Below, in pieces: positions 1 to 8,824 of a stretch of DNA of 64,000 nt. Below the pieces are notes generated by a model. The model ran no database searches and was not told the DNA's origin. It saw only the letters and a program-made list of their open reading frames with translations. This DNA comes from Bacterioplanoides sp. SCSIO 12839. Lineage in GTDB: Bacteria > Pseudomonadota > Gammaproteobacteria > Pseudomonadales > Oceanobacteraceae. The stretch covers positions 2,692,501 to 2,756,500 of the forward strand of contig NZ_CP073745.1 in assembly GCF_024397975.1 (NCBI RefSeq), given 5' to 3'. How positions within the stretch are numbered: the stretch's first letter is position 1; every line of letters starts with the position of its first letter. Position numbers and translations under genes: made by a program.

Positions 1-437
1 GCCGTACCATCAACAAACCCGGTTAAGTCGCGCGAAGCCTGATTCTTAAAACCGCTGACATCTAATGTGATACTGGCGACCTCAGCCAATTGCTGCTGAA
101 CCTGTAACGCAGCGGCCATCACTTCACCGCGGTCTTCGCCATGCAACCAGAAAAACACATCAGCCTGAGTCGCTGGCATCACATGTTTGGCCGCCACTTC
201 GGCAAAAGGAACCAATTCAGCAGGACGCCATTGCGGCTGCAAACGGTCCCAGGCCTGAGCGCCAAAAGCCACGCCAACATAACAATCCGCAACCGGAATT
301 AATGCCTGAGCAATGGTTCGCTTTACCGCATCGGCATCGACATTGGGAAGCAGTTGATATTCAAGGTAGTGAGCATGGATACCCGGCTCACGATACAAGC
401 CCGCCTGAGCCGCGGGCAGTACACTGGTGTTTGTCAT
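1..437 (-). CDS. DyP-type haem peroxidase, N-terminal part (truncated by window edge)
   Basis: The reverse strand reads an open frame starting at an ATG at 437 and running off the left edge (about 145 residues visible). The protein has the DyP-family motif GFVDGT near residue 141, which matches the GxxDG signature that precedes the haem pocket. DyP peroxidases use hydrogen peroxide to oxidise dyes and other substrates and are often cytoplasmic or encapsulated. No signal peptide is visible at the start. The proximal haem histidine lies in the missing C-terminal half, so activity cannot be judged. The gene is separated by about 180 bases from dld and is probably its own unit. Confidence 0.85.
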   Translation of the reverse strand, partial: MTNTSVLPAAQAGLYREPGIHAHYLEYQLLPNVDADAVKRTIAQALIPVADCYVGVAFGAQAWDRLQPQWRPAELVPFAEVAAKHVMPATQADVFFWLHGEDRGEVMAAALQVQQQLAEVASITLDVSGFKNQASRDLTGFVDGT

Positions 438-576
438 TATCTGTATCTCTCATCATCACAACCTCTAGTGTTGACGAAAATACGACAAATGTGAATCTCC
501 CGGGCCTCTTGAGTCGATGAGATCGGGAGAAGATTGAGTTGTTAAACGATATAAATCAACGTTGTTAAAGCCTTAG

Positions 577-621
577 AACGCCAGCCTCAACAATGCCAGT
601 CTTAACAACGCCAGTTTTAAC
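577..621. repeat. Three tandem 15-bp repeats at the dld 3' end
   Basis: Three consecutive 15-base units (577-591, 592-606, 607-621) share the pattern AAYGCCAGYYTYAAC. The last unit overlaps the dld stop codon, so the repeat lies at the 3' end of the lactate operon transcript. No terminator-like stem is evident here. Function is unknown. Confidence 0.6.
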
Positions 622-2323
622 AGCAGCAGCGCTTATGTTTATCGGTTTTACCAATCCCGGGGTTAAAGCTGTTGGTTGGGTCCAGTTGCTGATAGAAATC
701 TTTTAATCCCTGCTCAGCTTCGTATAAATGACCCACATTGTGCTCTGCAGGGTATTTGGCTTCGCGATCTTTCAGCAGCTTCAGCATCTTAGCCTTTAGT
801 GCTTTTGGGTCGACGCCTTTTTTCACGATGTAATCCTGATGGAAGACGTAACACATAAAGTGACCATAATAGAGCGAGTGCTCGATATGCTGGCTGATTT
901 CTTCCGGCAGAAACTCTTCCCAGCTGAGATTATTACGCGGTAACGCAATATCCAATGCCAGGATATCTTCTACTTTATTTTGATGAACAGCCTGGTAACG
1001 AATGGCGGCACCGGCGGCGGCAAAACGATGCAGGTAGGCTTTTTTTCCTTCATCGGCGCTGCATTCAAAATAATCACCCCGGTCGTCACGACCAAAATAC
1101 TCCGTCAGGTATTGTTTGGCTTCATCAATACCGTCATTACTCATTTTAAGAATCAGGTAATGATCGTATTTTTTACGGAAATCCTGCATACGTTTTGGCA
1201 GCATGTTTGGCCAGAATTTACTGGCGAACTGCATCACCCGGTCGGGAATATCTTTAGGCAACCAGCTGATTTTATTTAATGTCGCTGCAATCCGACCTTT
1301 AAGAGCAAACATGTTTGGCAGCATATCGGTGCCAAAATAGTTGATGACCATAAAGGTATCTTTGCCATATTTTTCCGCAATATCATAAATATCACGGTGC
1401 ATGTATTCGGCTACTTCCGGCAAATGCTTAAATTCCGACAGAATATGACGACGCAACTCAGTCAGCTGATCGGCATCATTGGTGCCGATATAAAAGGTTT
1501 GCTCACGCTCGGCAACGGCAAAGGTATCCAGACGAACAGCAAATACCGCCAGCTTGCCGGCACAACCACTGGACTCGTACAGGCGCGACGTATCGGCGTT
1601 ATAACGAGCCGGGGTATTGGCGTTAATATCTCGGATAATTTCCGGATAGTCGCTGGCCGAGGCTTTTTCATCGCCTTGTAAAATATCGCCCGGGCTGAAT
1701 GTTTCATTCTCAAGATTGTCGAGAATTTCTTCTGGGGAGGATCCCAGATTAATCCCCAGGTGATTCACCAATACCAATTCGCCCTCAGCGGTGATTTGCG
1801 CATAAAGCGACAACTCGGTATAGGCTGGCCCACGCTGAATTAACGCACCCCCGGAATTATTGGCAACACCGCCAACAATCGACGCACCAATACACGAAGA
1901 ACCAATCACCGAGTGTGGCGCACGCTTAAGTGGCGCCAGCATTTTCTCAAGAGTGAACAAAGATGAGCCCGGGAAACTGACCACCTGCTTACCTTCGTTC
2001 AACAGAATCAGTTTATCCAGCTTACGGGTGTTAATAATCACCACATCACGATCGTAGTCATTACCGCTTGGGGTCGAACCTTCGGTCAGGCCAGTGTTAG
2101 CCGCCTGCATAATGATGATTTTGTCGGCCTCAACACACGCCTGCAATAATTGCCATTGCTGCTTCAGCGTTTGTGGAAATAACACCGCCAGTGCATCACC
2201 ACCACCCGAGCGAAAGCCGGTACGGTAATGTTCCGTTTTGGTGTCGCCGGTTAATACATTATGGTCGCCAACAGCCGAACGGCAGAGAGCTAAAAACTCT
2301 TGATTATCCATGTCATCACTCAC
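617..2323 (-). CDS. dld: Quinone-dependent D-lactate dehydrogenase (Dld)
   Basis: This 568-residue flavoprotein closely resembles E. coli Dld along its length. Recognisable stretches are MQAANTGLTEGSTP and SSCIGASIVGG in the FAD-binding (PCMH) half, then CAGKLAVFAVRLDTF and the C-terminal PTNSFNPGIGKT. It oxidises D-lactate to pyruvate and passes electrons to the quinone pool at the inner membrane. It is the last gene of lutA-lutB-lutC-dld and overlaps the lutC stop. The longest frame starts at a GTG (2323), but an ATG at 2311 is a plausible alternative. The C-terminus ends in three cysteines, which is unusual. LutABC handles L-lactate, so the operon covers both stereoisomers. Confidence 0.92.
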   Translation of the reverse strand: MSDDMDNQEFLALCRSAVGDHNVLTGDTKTEHYRTGFRSGGGDALAVLFPQTLKQQWQLLQACVEADKIIIMQAANTGLTEGSTPSGNDYDRDVVIINTRKLDKLILLNEGKQVVSFPGSSLFTLEKMLAPLKRAPHSVIGSSCIGASIVGGVANNSGGALIQRGPAYTELSLYAQITAEGELVLVNHLGINLGSSPEEILDNLENETFSPGDILQGDEKASASDYPEIIRDINANTPARYNADTSRLYESSGCAGKLAVFAVRLDTFAVAEREQTFYIGTNDADQLTELRRHILSEFKHLPEVAEYMHRDIYDIAEKYGKDTFMVINYFGTDMLPNMFALKGRIAATLNKISWLPKDIPDRVMQFASKFWPNMLPKRMQDFRKKYDHYLILKMSNDGIDEAKQYLTEYFGRDDRGDYFECSADEGKKAYLHRFAAAGAAIRYQAVHQNKVEDILALDIALPRNNLSWEEFLPEEISQHIEHSLYYGHFMCYVFHQDYIVKKGVDPKALKAKMLKLLKDREAKYPAEHNVGHLYEAEQGLKDFYQQLDPTNSFNPGIGKTDKHKRCCC

Positions 2324-2966
2324 TGATTAAAATAACGACTAACTCTTTCGGGCCATGTGCACCAAACGCCAGCGTTTGTTGAATATCAGCGGTTTTACTC
2401 GGCCCGGAAACCAGCAATAAATTAGTTGGTTTTGTCTCGCCCGCCATTTTCTGCTGCCAATATTCTGAACCAACCAGTTGATTAAAATCGGCTAATAAAT
2501 CGGACTCACGCACCACCACAATATTCACCGGCGGCACCAGTGATAAGGTTCTGGGCTGTTGCACACTGGTTTCCAACATCAGTGATCCTGTTTCAGCCAG
2601 GCCATATTGCGCCCAACAAATGCCTGCATTCACCTGCTGAAACAGCACCTCTTTATCCAGTGCCTGTTCATAAACTTCCAGCTGCGGCAAGGCTTTATTA
2701 AGCTCTGCAGCTTCCACATTCTGGCCTATCAGGCAACGTTCCAGTTGCTTATCGGCCAGCAGAGTTTGCACGGTTGACGCCAGATCCTGGGAAGAAATTT
2801 CAATCACTTCGGCATGATTATCGACCAGGTTCTGCACAAATTCAGATTTATACTCAGCCGGTTTCAGGCGGGTTTCAGTGGCGGCAAACGCTAGCGGCGA
2901 AGGCGACACTGGCGTCGCAGCCTGAGCATTTTTCAAACGCTGTAAAATACGGTCACGACTACTCAT
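2316..2966 (-). CDS. lutC: L-lactate utilisation protein LutC (YkgG, LUD domain)
   Basis: This is a 216-residue LUD-domain protein. The central CWAQYGLAETGSLMLE and the C-terminal AFGAHGPKELVVILI are typical of LutC/YkgG. LutA, LutB and LutC together form the iron-sulfur L-lactate oxidation complex that gives pyruvate. The start ATG overlaps the lutB stop as ATGA, with GGAG seven bases upstream, which indicates translational coupling. The stop overlaps the start region of dld. Confidence 0.88.
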   Translation of the reverse strand: MSSRDRILQRLKNAQAATPVSPSPLAFAATETRLKPAEYKSEFVQNLVDNHAEVIEISSQDLASTVQTLLADKQLERCLIGQNVEAAELNKALPQLEVYEQALDKEVLFQQVNAGICWAQYGLAETGSLMLETSVQQPRTLSLVPPVNIVVVRESDLLADFNQLVGSEYWQQKMAGETKPTNLLLVSGPSKTADIQQTLAFGAHGPKELVVILISE

Positions 2967-4546
2967 GATGATTCTCCGTTGTTGCTTGTCGCATCACGCT
3001 CGGGTTGATCGGCCAAACCTCTCTCTTTTGCTAACTGATGCAGACTTTTAGCAGCGGCTTGTGGCATGGATCGGGTGTTTGTCCAGGGGGCGAGTTTTTT
3101 CGGTAATAATTTACGTCCACGTGTCATTACACCGGTCATCAGGCGGTACAGCAACGGGGTATCGTGGGCCATTGCCCAACCTTTCCAGATCAGGCTTTCC
3201 ATTAATGTGCGTTTGGTGCCACGTCCTTCAACCGCATTAAACACCTGGCGTACTGAATCGGGTTTAACGTAATTAACGTCTTTACTTACGGCTTCCGCCC
3301 GCAGTTCACGAATCAGTTTGGGCAACGGAATGCGTACCGGACAAGCTTCACCGCAGGCGCCATTTAACGAGCAGGCCGTTAACATATCGCCGTGTTTATC
3401 AATGCCACCAATTTGTGGCGTTACCACCTGACCAATAGGCCCCGGATAGGTTGAGCCATACGCATGGCCACCAATACGGGCATACACAGGGCAGTGATTC
3501 ATACAGGCGCCACAGCGAATGCATTGCAACGTGGGTTTTAAGGTTTCGTGATTAAAAATGCGCGAACGGCCATTATCCACCAGCACCAGATGCACCTGTT
3601 CCGGCCCATCTTTTTCCTCTGGCTTTTTAGGCCCGGAAATCATATTAAAATAGGTCGTGATTTTCTGACCCGTGGCGGAGCGGGTTAACAGTTTCACCAC
3701 GTCCGGGACCTGAGAAAAATCCTCCACCACTTTTTCAATGCCGGTGACCGCAATGTGTAATTTAGGCGCGGTGGTGGTCATACGACCATTGCCTTCATTT
3801 TCGACTAAACACAGGGTTCCGCTATTAGCAACCGCCATGTTAACGCCGGAAATGCCAGCATCGGCGGTCATAAATTTATCGCGTAAAATCGCCCGGGCAT
3901 TACCAATTAAGTCATCAACATCTTCGCTGTAAGGCACCCCTTTGCCGTCACTGGTTTCGGCGCGACTGTGCATCAAACGGGCAATCTGCTGCTTATTTTT
4001 ATGAATCGCCGGCATAATAATGTGCGACGGTGTTTCTTTGGCGAGCTGAACCAGATATTCACCCATATCGGATTCAAGACATTCAATGCCACGCGCTTCG
4101 AGGTAATGATTTAATTCAATTTCCTCGGTCACCATGGATTTACCTTTCACCACGGTTTTGGCGTTATTGGTGTCCAGAATTTTATGAATCAGGTGGCAAG
4201 CTTCATCGGCCGTTTCGGCCCAATGCACCACAATGCCGTTAGCGGTGAGATTATTTTCCAGCTTTTCTAATAAATCCGGTAATTGATTTAACGTATGCTG
4301 GCGAACCGCTTCGCCACGATCGCGCAACGCCGCCAGCTCATCTTCGTCCGGAAACATCGCTTTACGTTTTCCCACCAGAAAATTGCTGGCGCCCAAAAAG
4401 CTGGCACGCAATTCGTCATTTTCCAGTGACATTTTTGCCCGGGCTTTAAAATGGCGTTGCTGCATATCCGCAAATTCGTGTTCTTCGCGGTTTACCAGGG
4501 TCGCCATTTCATCGGCGCTGATTTGGGTAACACGGATCTGATTCAT
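2963..4546 (-). CDS. lutB: L-lactate utilisation iron-sulfur protein LutB (YkgF)
   Basis: The protein has a LUD domain in the first 300 or so residues followed by two ferredoxin-type cysteine clusters, CIRCGACMNHCP near residue 342 and CSLNGACGEACP near residue 392. These bind 4Fe-4S centres that carry electrons during L-lactate oxidation. A longer frame begins at a GTG (4561), but I chose the ATG at 4546. It makes an ATGA overlap with lutA and has GGGAG seven to eight bases upstream. Length is about 527 residues. It is the second gene of the lactate operon. Confidence 0.9.
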   Translation of the reverse strand: MNQIRVTQISADEMATLVNREEHEFADMQQRHFKARAKMSLENDELRASFLGASNFLVGKRKAMFPDEDELAALRDRGEAVRQHTLNQLPDLLEKLENNLTANGIVVHWAETADEACHLIHKILDTNNAKTVVKGKSMVTEEIELNHYLEARGIECLESDMGEYLVQLAKETPSHIIMPAIHKNKQQIARLMHSRAETSDGKGVPYSEDVDDLIGNARAILRDKFMTADAGISGVNMAVANSGTLCLVENEGNGRMTTTAPKLHIAVTGIEKVVEDFSQVPDVVKLLTRSATGQKITTYFNMISGPKKPEEKDGPEQVHLVLVDNGRSRIFNHETLKPTLQCIRCGACMNHCPVYARIGGHAYGSTYPGPIGQVVTPQIGGIDKHGDMLTACSLNGACGEACPVRIPLPKLIRELRAEAVSKDVNYVKPDSVRQVFNAVEGRGTKRTLMESLIWKGWAMAHDTPLLYRLMTGVMTRGRKLLPKKLAPWTNTRSMPQAAAKSLHQLAKERGLADQPERDATSNNGESS

Positions 4547-5316
4547 TGTGTGCGCTCCCACAGTACCGTTGCCAGGTGTTTGGCCGGCATCGAGCGGCCC
4601 TGTTTATCTAACGTGCCACTGATGTTCATCAGGCATCCACAATCGGCACTGGTGAGCACATCGGCGCCGGTTGCGGCAATGTTGTCTGCCTTATCGGCCG
4701 ACATCGCTGCCGAAATATCCGCTTGTTTCACTGCAAAGGTGCCACCAAAACCACAACATTCCGTGACCCGCTCCGGCTCAACAACCTGAACGCCCGACAA
4801 GCCGGACAACACCGCTTTGTGTTCTTCAGCGACCTGCATCGAACGACGAGCACTGCAAGAGGTATGCAACGCCACTTTCACCGGTTGCTGAGCCGTTTCT
4901 TTAAGCTCAACCTGCAGCACGTTCACCATGAACTCAGAAAACTCAAAGGTGCGCTCAGCCAATGCCTGGGCCTGAGGCTGTTCAGGCTGACCCGCAAACA
5001 GGGAGATATAATCGTGATGAACCATGGCGGCGCAGGAACCCATCATCACCACCACCGGAATGTCTTCGGCAAACGCTTTTAATTGCTGACGAGCAACCTC
5101 TCGTGCTTCCTGGTCATAGCCCGAGTTGTATGCAGGCTGGCCACAACAGGTCTGGCCCTGAGGGAAAATCACCTTGACCCCTTCCCGCTCAATTAAAGAA
5201 ATCGCATCCATACCAGCCTGAGGGTAAAAACTGTCCACCAGACAGGTTCCCATCAGGTATACCGCCCGGGGCTTGGCCGGGTAGGTGCGATTGCGCTTAT
5301 TCATCATCGAAGACAT
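4543..5316 (-). CDS. lutA: L-lactate utilisation protein LutA (YkgE, CCG domain)
   Basis: This 257-residue protein carries two cysteine-rich CCG motifs, CCGQPAYNSG at residue 57 and CCGFGGTFAVK at residue 187. They are typical of the LutA/YkgE and GlcF-like family, which binds iron-sulfur or heterodisulfide-type clusters. It is the first gene of lutABC-dld. About 38 bases upstream of its start lies a PdhR-like palindrome (5355-5369), so the operon is probably repressed until pyruvate accumulates. That regulatory reading is inference. Confidence 0.88.
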   Translation of the reverse strand: MSSMMNKRNRTYPAKPRAVYLMGTCLVDSFYPQAGMDAISLIEREGVKVIFPQGQTCCGQPAYNSGYDQEAREVARQQLKAFAEDIPVVVMMGSCAAMVHHDYISLFAGQPEQPQAQALAERTFEFSEFMVNVLQVELKETAQQPVKVALHTSCSARRSMQVAEEHKAVLSGLSGVQVVEPERVTECCGFGGTFAVKQADISAAMSADKADNIAATGADVLTSADCGCLMNISGTLDKQGRSMPAKHLATVLWERTQ

Positions 5317-5354
5317 ACATCACCGCTTATATTTTATTATCGACAACTCAATAA

Positions 5355-5369
5355 ATTGGTAATACCATT
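5355..5369. promoter_or_regulatory. PdhR-type operator before lutA
   Basis: The sequence ATTGGTAATACCATT is an imperfect dyad close to the known PdhR consensus ATTGGTnnnACCAAT. It sits about 38 bases upstream of the lutA start, between lutA and the divergent pdhR-like gene. Two similar boxes occur before pdhR and aceE. Confidence 0.6.
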
Positions 5370-5516
5370 TATCCAATTGAGATTATGTGTCTAAATTATC
5401 GTGATACTGAAGTGCGCGTCAAATGCCAGGACAGGTTAATCCCCCTATTTATTTTAGACCTTGGTATGAGTAAATTAATCTGGATAGCCGATATCGGCTT
5501 CCAATATACTCACCTG

Positions 5517-5531
5517 ATTGGTTTTACCTTT
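5517..5531. promoter_or_regulatory. PdhR-type operator before pdhR
   Basis: ATTGGTTTTACCTTT matches the left half of the PdhR consensus exactly and the right half at the ACC core. It lies about 75 bases upstream of the pdhR-like start, which fits autoregulation as in E. coli. Confidence 0.5.
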
Positions 5532-5605
5532 TTACAAAATCCTTATTAGCCAAAACAGCGACTAAGTATTTATACCAATATGCAACCAGCCACTGCGGAA
5601 GCTCT

Positions 5606-6370
5606 ATGACTGAACATTCTATTCGTGCCTCAAAAATTTCTGACATTATCGCCAAGCGATTAGAAACCATGATTCTGGAAGGCAGCCTGGCGCCAGGCCA
5701 GAAAATGCCGCCAGAACGCGAGCTGGCGCTGCAATTTGAAGTGTCACGGCCGTCCTTGCGTGAAGCCTTACAAAAGCTGGAAGCCAAAGGTCTGGTATTG
5801 CGCAAGCAAGGCGGCGGTACGTTTATCTCGAACGACATTGGTTTATCGTTCGTAGATCCACTTACGCAGTTATTTCAAAGTCATGATGAGTTTAACTATG
5901 ACCTGCTGGAGTTCCGTCATGCACTGGAGGAAGTCGCTGCACACTATGCGGCACTTCGCGCCACACCGGCTGATCACGAAATTATAGAACGTCGCTACCA
6001 GGAGTGGCTGGAATGCCACCAGGCGCGAAAAGGTTATAAAGAAGAAGCTGAAATGGACTGGCGTTTTCATCTGACCATCGCCGAAGCATCCCACAACGCG
6101 GTATTACTGCACTCCATGCGTGCCCTGTTCAGTTTGTTTAAACAAACCATCGCCAGCAACCTGGAACACTTATACATCAAAGACGAACGTCGTCACGAAA
6201 TTAACGAGCAACACGCGGCCATTAAAGATGCGGTGATCAGCGGTGACCCCAAGGCAGCACAACAGGCGGTGAATGATCACCTGGCCTTTGTTGAAGAAAC
6301 CCTGCAACAAGGTGCTCGGGTAGAGAGCCATTCTAAGCGGTCATTGAGGCGTATTGGCCTCATGCGCTAA
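5606..6370 (+). CDS. pdhR: GntR/FadR-family pyruvate-responsive regulator (PdhR-like)
   Basis: This 254-residue regulator has an N-terminal winged helix (GQKMPPERELALQFEVSRPS, residues about 30-50, then LRKQGGGTFI) and an FCD effector domain with YDLLEFRHALEEVAAHYAALR. It ends in SLRRIGLM. These stretches match E. coli PdhR, the repressor of pyruvate dehydrogenase genes that is released by pyruvate. The start has GGAAG five bases upstream. The gene is divergent from lutABC-dld and lies 8 kb from aceEF. PdhR-like boxes precede all three units. LldR is a related alternative, but the C-terminal motif favours PdhR. Confidence 0.82.
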   Translation: MTEHSIRASKISDIIAKRLETMILEGSLAPGQKMPPERELALQFEVSRPSLREALQKLEAKGLVLRKQGGGTFISNDIGLSFVDPLTQLFQSHDEFNYDLLEFRHALEEVAAHYAALRATPADHEIIERRYQEWLECHQARKGYKEEAEMDWRFHLTIAEASHNAVLLHSMRALFSLFKQTIASNLEHLYIKDERRHEINEQHAAIKDAVISGDPKAAQQAVNDHLAFVEETLQQGARVESHSKRSLRRIGLMR

Positions 6371-6462
6371 CACCATGAAAAACTACTTACGCTGCGCTCT
6401 TGCCAAGAGGGCAGCGGCTCAATAGTCTCTCTGCTGTCCTTTTATCCAAAACGGAAACACAC

Positions 6463-7323
6463 GTGAGCGGCTCCTATAAAAATCCCCTGTATTGGCTTCA
6501 CCCGAAACAGATCTGGTCTCATGTCACCGACATTGACCGTCAGGCAGAAAAAGATCGTCAGGGCATCGCACCGGATACGCTGAAAAACCGCGCCTGGGTT
6601 GTGATTGCCGTTGCCTGTGTGTGTTTATTAATGCTGCATTATCTGAAATATTCCAGCAATTTACGCACTGCTATTCCGATGCTTGAGAGTGTGTTTTCCA
6701 TTCCTAACAAGCAATGGCTGAATGCTTATTATGGCAGCGCTTACCGCGAACTCTGGGGCTATGTATGGTGGGGGTTCTGGCATTTATTGGCATTTATTAT
6801 TATCCCGGTTGTTACCATTAAATGCTTACTCAAACAGTCGTTAAAAGACTACGGCTTGCAACTGGGTGAAGTCCATAAACACTGGCTTGGATATGTGTTA
6901 TTAACCACCCCGATTATTGGTTTTGCCATTATGGCCAGCTTCCGCAGTGACTTTGCCAACCACTACCCATTTTATGACCTGGCCCATATCAGCTGGCTGG
7001 ATTTGTTATTGTGGGAGTGTATTTACATCACCCAGTTTATTGCCGTTGAGTTTTTTTTCCGGGGCTTTCTGGTGAATGGTTTACGCACTCAGTTTGGCAG
7101 TTTATCGGTGGCGGTTATGTGCCTGCCGTATTTAATGCTGCATTTCCCTAAGCTCTGGTTAGAGTCAACCGGCGCTATTTTATTCGGCTTTTTTCTCGGC
7201 ATTCTGGCGTTAAAATCGCGTTCAATCTGGGGAGGGGTCGCGGTGCATGTCGCCATTGCCCTGACCATGGACTTTGCTGCCATGATTCAAACCAAAGGCC
7301 TGCCGGAGCAATGGCTGCGCTGA
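6463..7323 (+). CDS. CPBP-family intramembrane metalloprotease
   Basis: This is a multi-pass membrane protein of about 286 residues with the three CPBP (Rce1/Abi) signatures. VEFFFRG is motif 1, LMLHFPK is motif 2 and HVAIALTMD is motif 3. Such proteins are proposed glutamate-type intramembrane endopeptidases. The residue before the motif-1 glutamate is valine rather than the usual second glutamate. The longest frame begins at a TTG (6400). I prefer the GTG at 6463, which has CGGAA seven bases upstream. The natural substrate cannot be inferred. It follows pdhR by about 90 bases on the same strand. Confidence 0.75.
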   Translation: MSGSYKNPLYWLHPKQIWSHVTDIDRQAEKDRQGIAPDTLKNRAWVVIAVACVCLLMLHYLKYSSNLRTAIPMLESVFSIPNKQWLNAYYGSAYRELWGYVWWGFWHLLAFIIIPVVTIKCLLKQSLKDYGLQLGEVHKHWLGYVLLTTPIIGFAIMASFRSDFANHYPFYDLAHISWLDLLLWECIYITQFIAVEFFFRGFLVNGLRTQFGSLSVAVMCLPYLMLHFPKLWLESTGAILFGFFLGILALKSRSIWGGVAVHVAIALTMDFAAMIQTKGLPEQWLR

Positions 7324-7340
7324 TTTTATACCGGGCGAGA

Positions 7341-8201
7341 TCATCTCGCCTTCAGCGATGCCCGCTTTAACGAATCAGCCAGCTGTCGTCCGGCTTCAAA
7401 CCCGGGCCGGTATCGCAGCCAGGAATAAACACTCGGCAATGCTGGCAAGCCGAGTCGTTCTCCCACCAACTCACCACCATCCGCCGCAGCACTCTGAGGC
7501 CGAACCGTCACCGCCAGGCCACTTTTCACCGCGGCCATTAACCCCTGATAACTGGAGCTGGTGTACACCAAACGCCAGGGAATATCATGGTGTTTTAACG
7601 CTTCCAGACAGGCAATGCGGAACTGACAATTACTGGTGTAAGCGGCGATGGGTAACTCCCGCTGACCACTCCATTGCCAGCCGGGGGCGCCAATCCAGGC
7701 CAGCGGCTCGACATTCAATAAGTCACCACTGCCCTGCATTTCCTGCAGAGATACCGTCATAATCAGGTCGTATTCGTCATTATCAAACCCCTGATGCAAC
7801 GCCGGGGAATAGCCGGTTTCCACATACAAACGAATTGCCGGGTTTTGCCGGGCAAACTCCGCCAGCAAGTCGGGCAACATCAACTCCGCAATTCCCTGAG
7901 AAACACCAATGCGCACCTCTCCCTGAAGGCCGCTACTCTGCAAACTGGCGATGGCATCATCCTGTAGCGCCAATAATCGGCGGGCATAACCCAGCATCAT
8001 TTCGCCTTCGTGCGTAAGTACCCGCTTACGCCCCAGCGTTTTAAACAAGGGAACACCCACTTCCTGCTCCAGCTTTTTCATCTGCTGACTGATGGTTGAT
8101 TGCGTTTTATGCAAAGACTCCGCAGCACGAATAAAACCCTGTTGCTCCACCACCGCAACAAAGGTACGCAGCACTTCACTACTCAGATTGGGTAACGACA
8201 T
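7341..8201 (-). CDS. LysR-family transcriptional regulator
   Basis: This is a 286-residue LysR-type regulator. The N-terminal helix-turn-helix is FIRAAESLHKTQSTISQQMKKLEQ (residues about 23-46), followed by a substrate-binding domain beginning near EVRIGVSQGI. The start has GGAGGA four bases upstream. It is divergent from the small gene at 8368, which may be its target. It converges with the CPBP gene with only 17 bases between the stops. The effector is not recognisable. Confidence 0.85.
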   Translation of the reverse strand: MSLPNLSSEVLRTFVAVVEQQGFIRAAESLHKTQSTISQQMKKLEQEVGVPLFKTLGRKRVLTHEGEMMLGYARRLLALQDDAIASLQSSGLQGEVRIGVSQGIAELMLPDLLAEFARQNPAIRLYVETGYSPALHQGFDNDEYDLIMTVSLQEMQGSGDLLNVEPLAWIGAPGWQWSGQRELPIAAYTSNCQFRIACLEALKHHDIPWRLVYTSSSYQGLMAAVKSGLAVTVRPQSAAADGGELVGERLGLPALPSVYSWLRYRPGFEAGRQLADSLKRASLKAR

Positions 8202-8367
8202 AAGTCCTCCGCCAGCGGCCTATAAATCACATTTAACGATCAATTTAATTAATTTTAATCGTTATTAACAATCATTATTTGGTCGTAATCTTAATCATGA
8301 CAACACCGGATAACGAACTACCAAGACAGGCCTTACTCACGACCTACCTACTGACGAGGGAAGCACT

Positions 8368-8580
8368 ATGAACAGGTTATCGCACACACACATTCAGCGA
8401 ACCGAACAAGGTTGCATTGATTTTCAGCACTATGAGAAGGTCGCAAGAGAGTTGCGTACTGACAAGGTGACGGATGGTTATATCGGGATAAAAAAATTGC
8501 TGGGAGCTTCTTGCCGTAATCTGAAAGCCCGGTTTGGGTTAATGGTGCGGGCGTTTAGCTCAAAGAAGTGTGAGTTGTAA
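8368..8580 (+). CDS. Small protein of unknown function, divergent from LysR regulator
   Basis: This 70-residue frame has a polar N-terminal half (HIQRTEQGCIDFQHYEKVA) and a basic amphipathic C-terminal helix (LLGASCRNLKARFGLMVRAF). That layout resembles small YjiS/DUF1127-like proteins, but I cannot assign a family. The ATG is preceded by GAGG about eight bases upstream. Divergence from a LysR regulator supports it being real and regulated. Confidence 0.5.
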   Translation: MNRLSHTHIQRTEQGCIDFQHYEKVARELRTDKVTDGYIGIKKLLGASCRNLKARFGLMVRAFSSKKCEL

Positions 8581-8635
8581 AAGCATACAGTGATTGTAAT
8601 GCCTTCGGTTAATACTTGCTTCCTGAAACTCTACT

Positions 8636-8660
8636 CGCTCCCACGCTCCGCGTGGGAGCG
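8636..8660. repeat. REP-like palindrome, copy 1
   Basis: An 11-base arm CGCTCCCACGC (8636-8646) pairs perfectly with GCGTGGGAGCG (8650-8660) across a three-base TCC loop. The core CCCACGCTCYGCGTGGG is of the REP type found near RAYT transposases in many gammaproteobacteria. A second, degraded copy lies at 9653-9674. The rest of 8581-8824 shows no gene or clear site. Confidence 0.7.
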
Positions 8661-8824
8661 GAGGGATTTAGTTACGACCGTCGCAGTTCAAGTTTGGTAC
8701 TAGGAGCAATAATAAATCTCACGCCAGGGTCATAGGAGCTATGTGGTGGGGCTATTTTTTGCGATAATTTACGAAGCAAACGCAAAAATTGGCGGGACGT
8801 AATGGCTTCCCATACACCCACTTG

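Noticed and set aside
5575-5590. A further PdhR half-site (ACCAAT reverse) near the pdhR start
   Set aside because: Only one half of the dyad is present.
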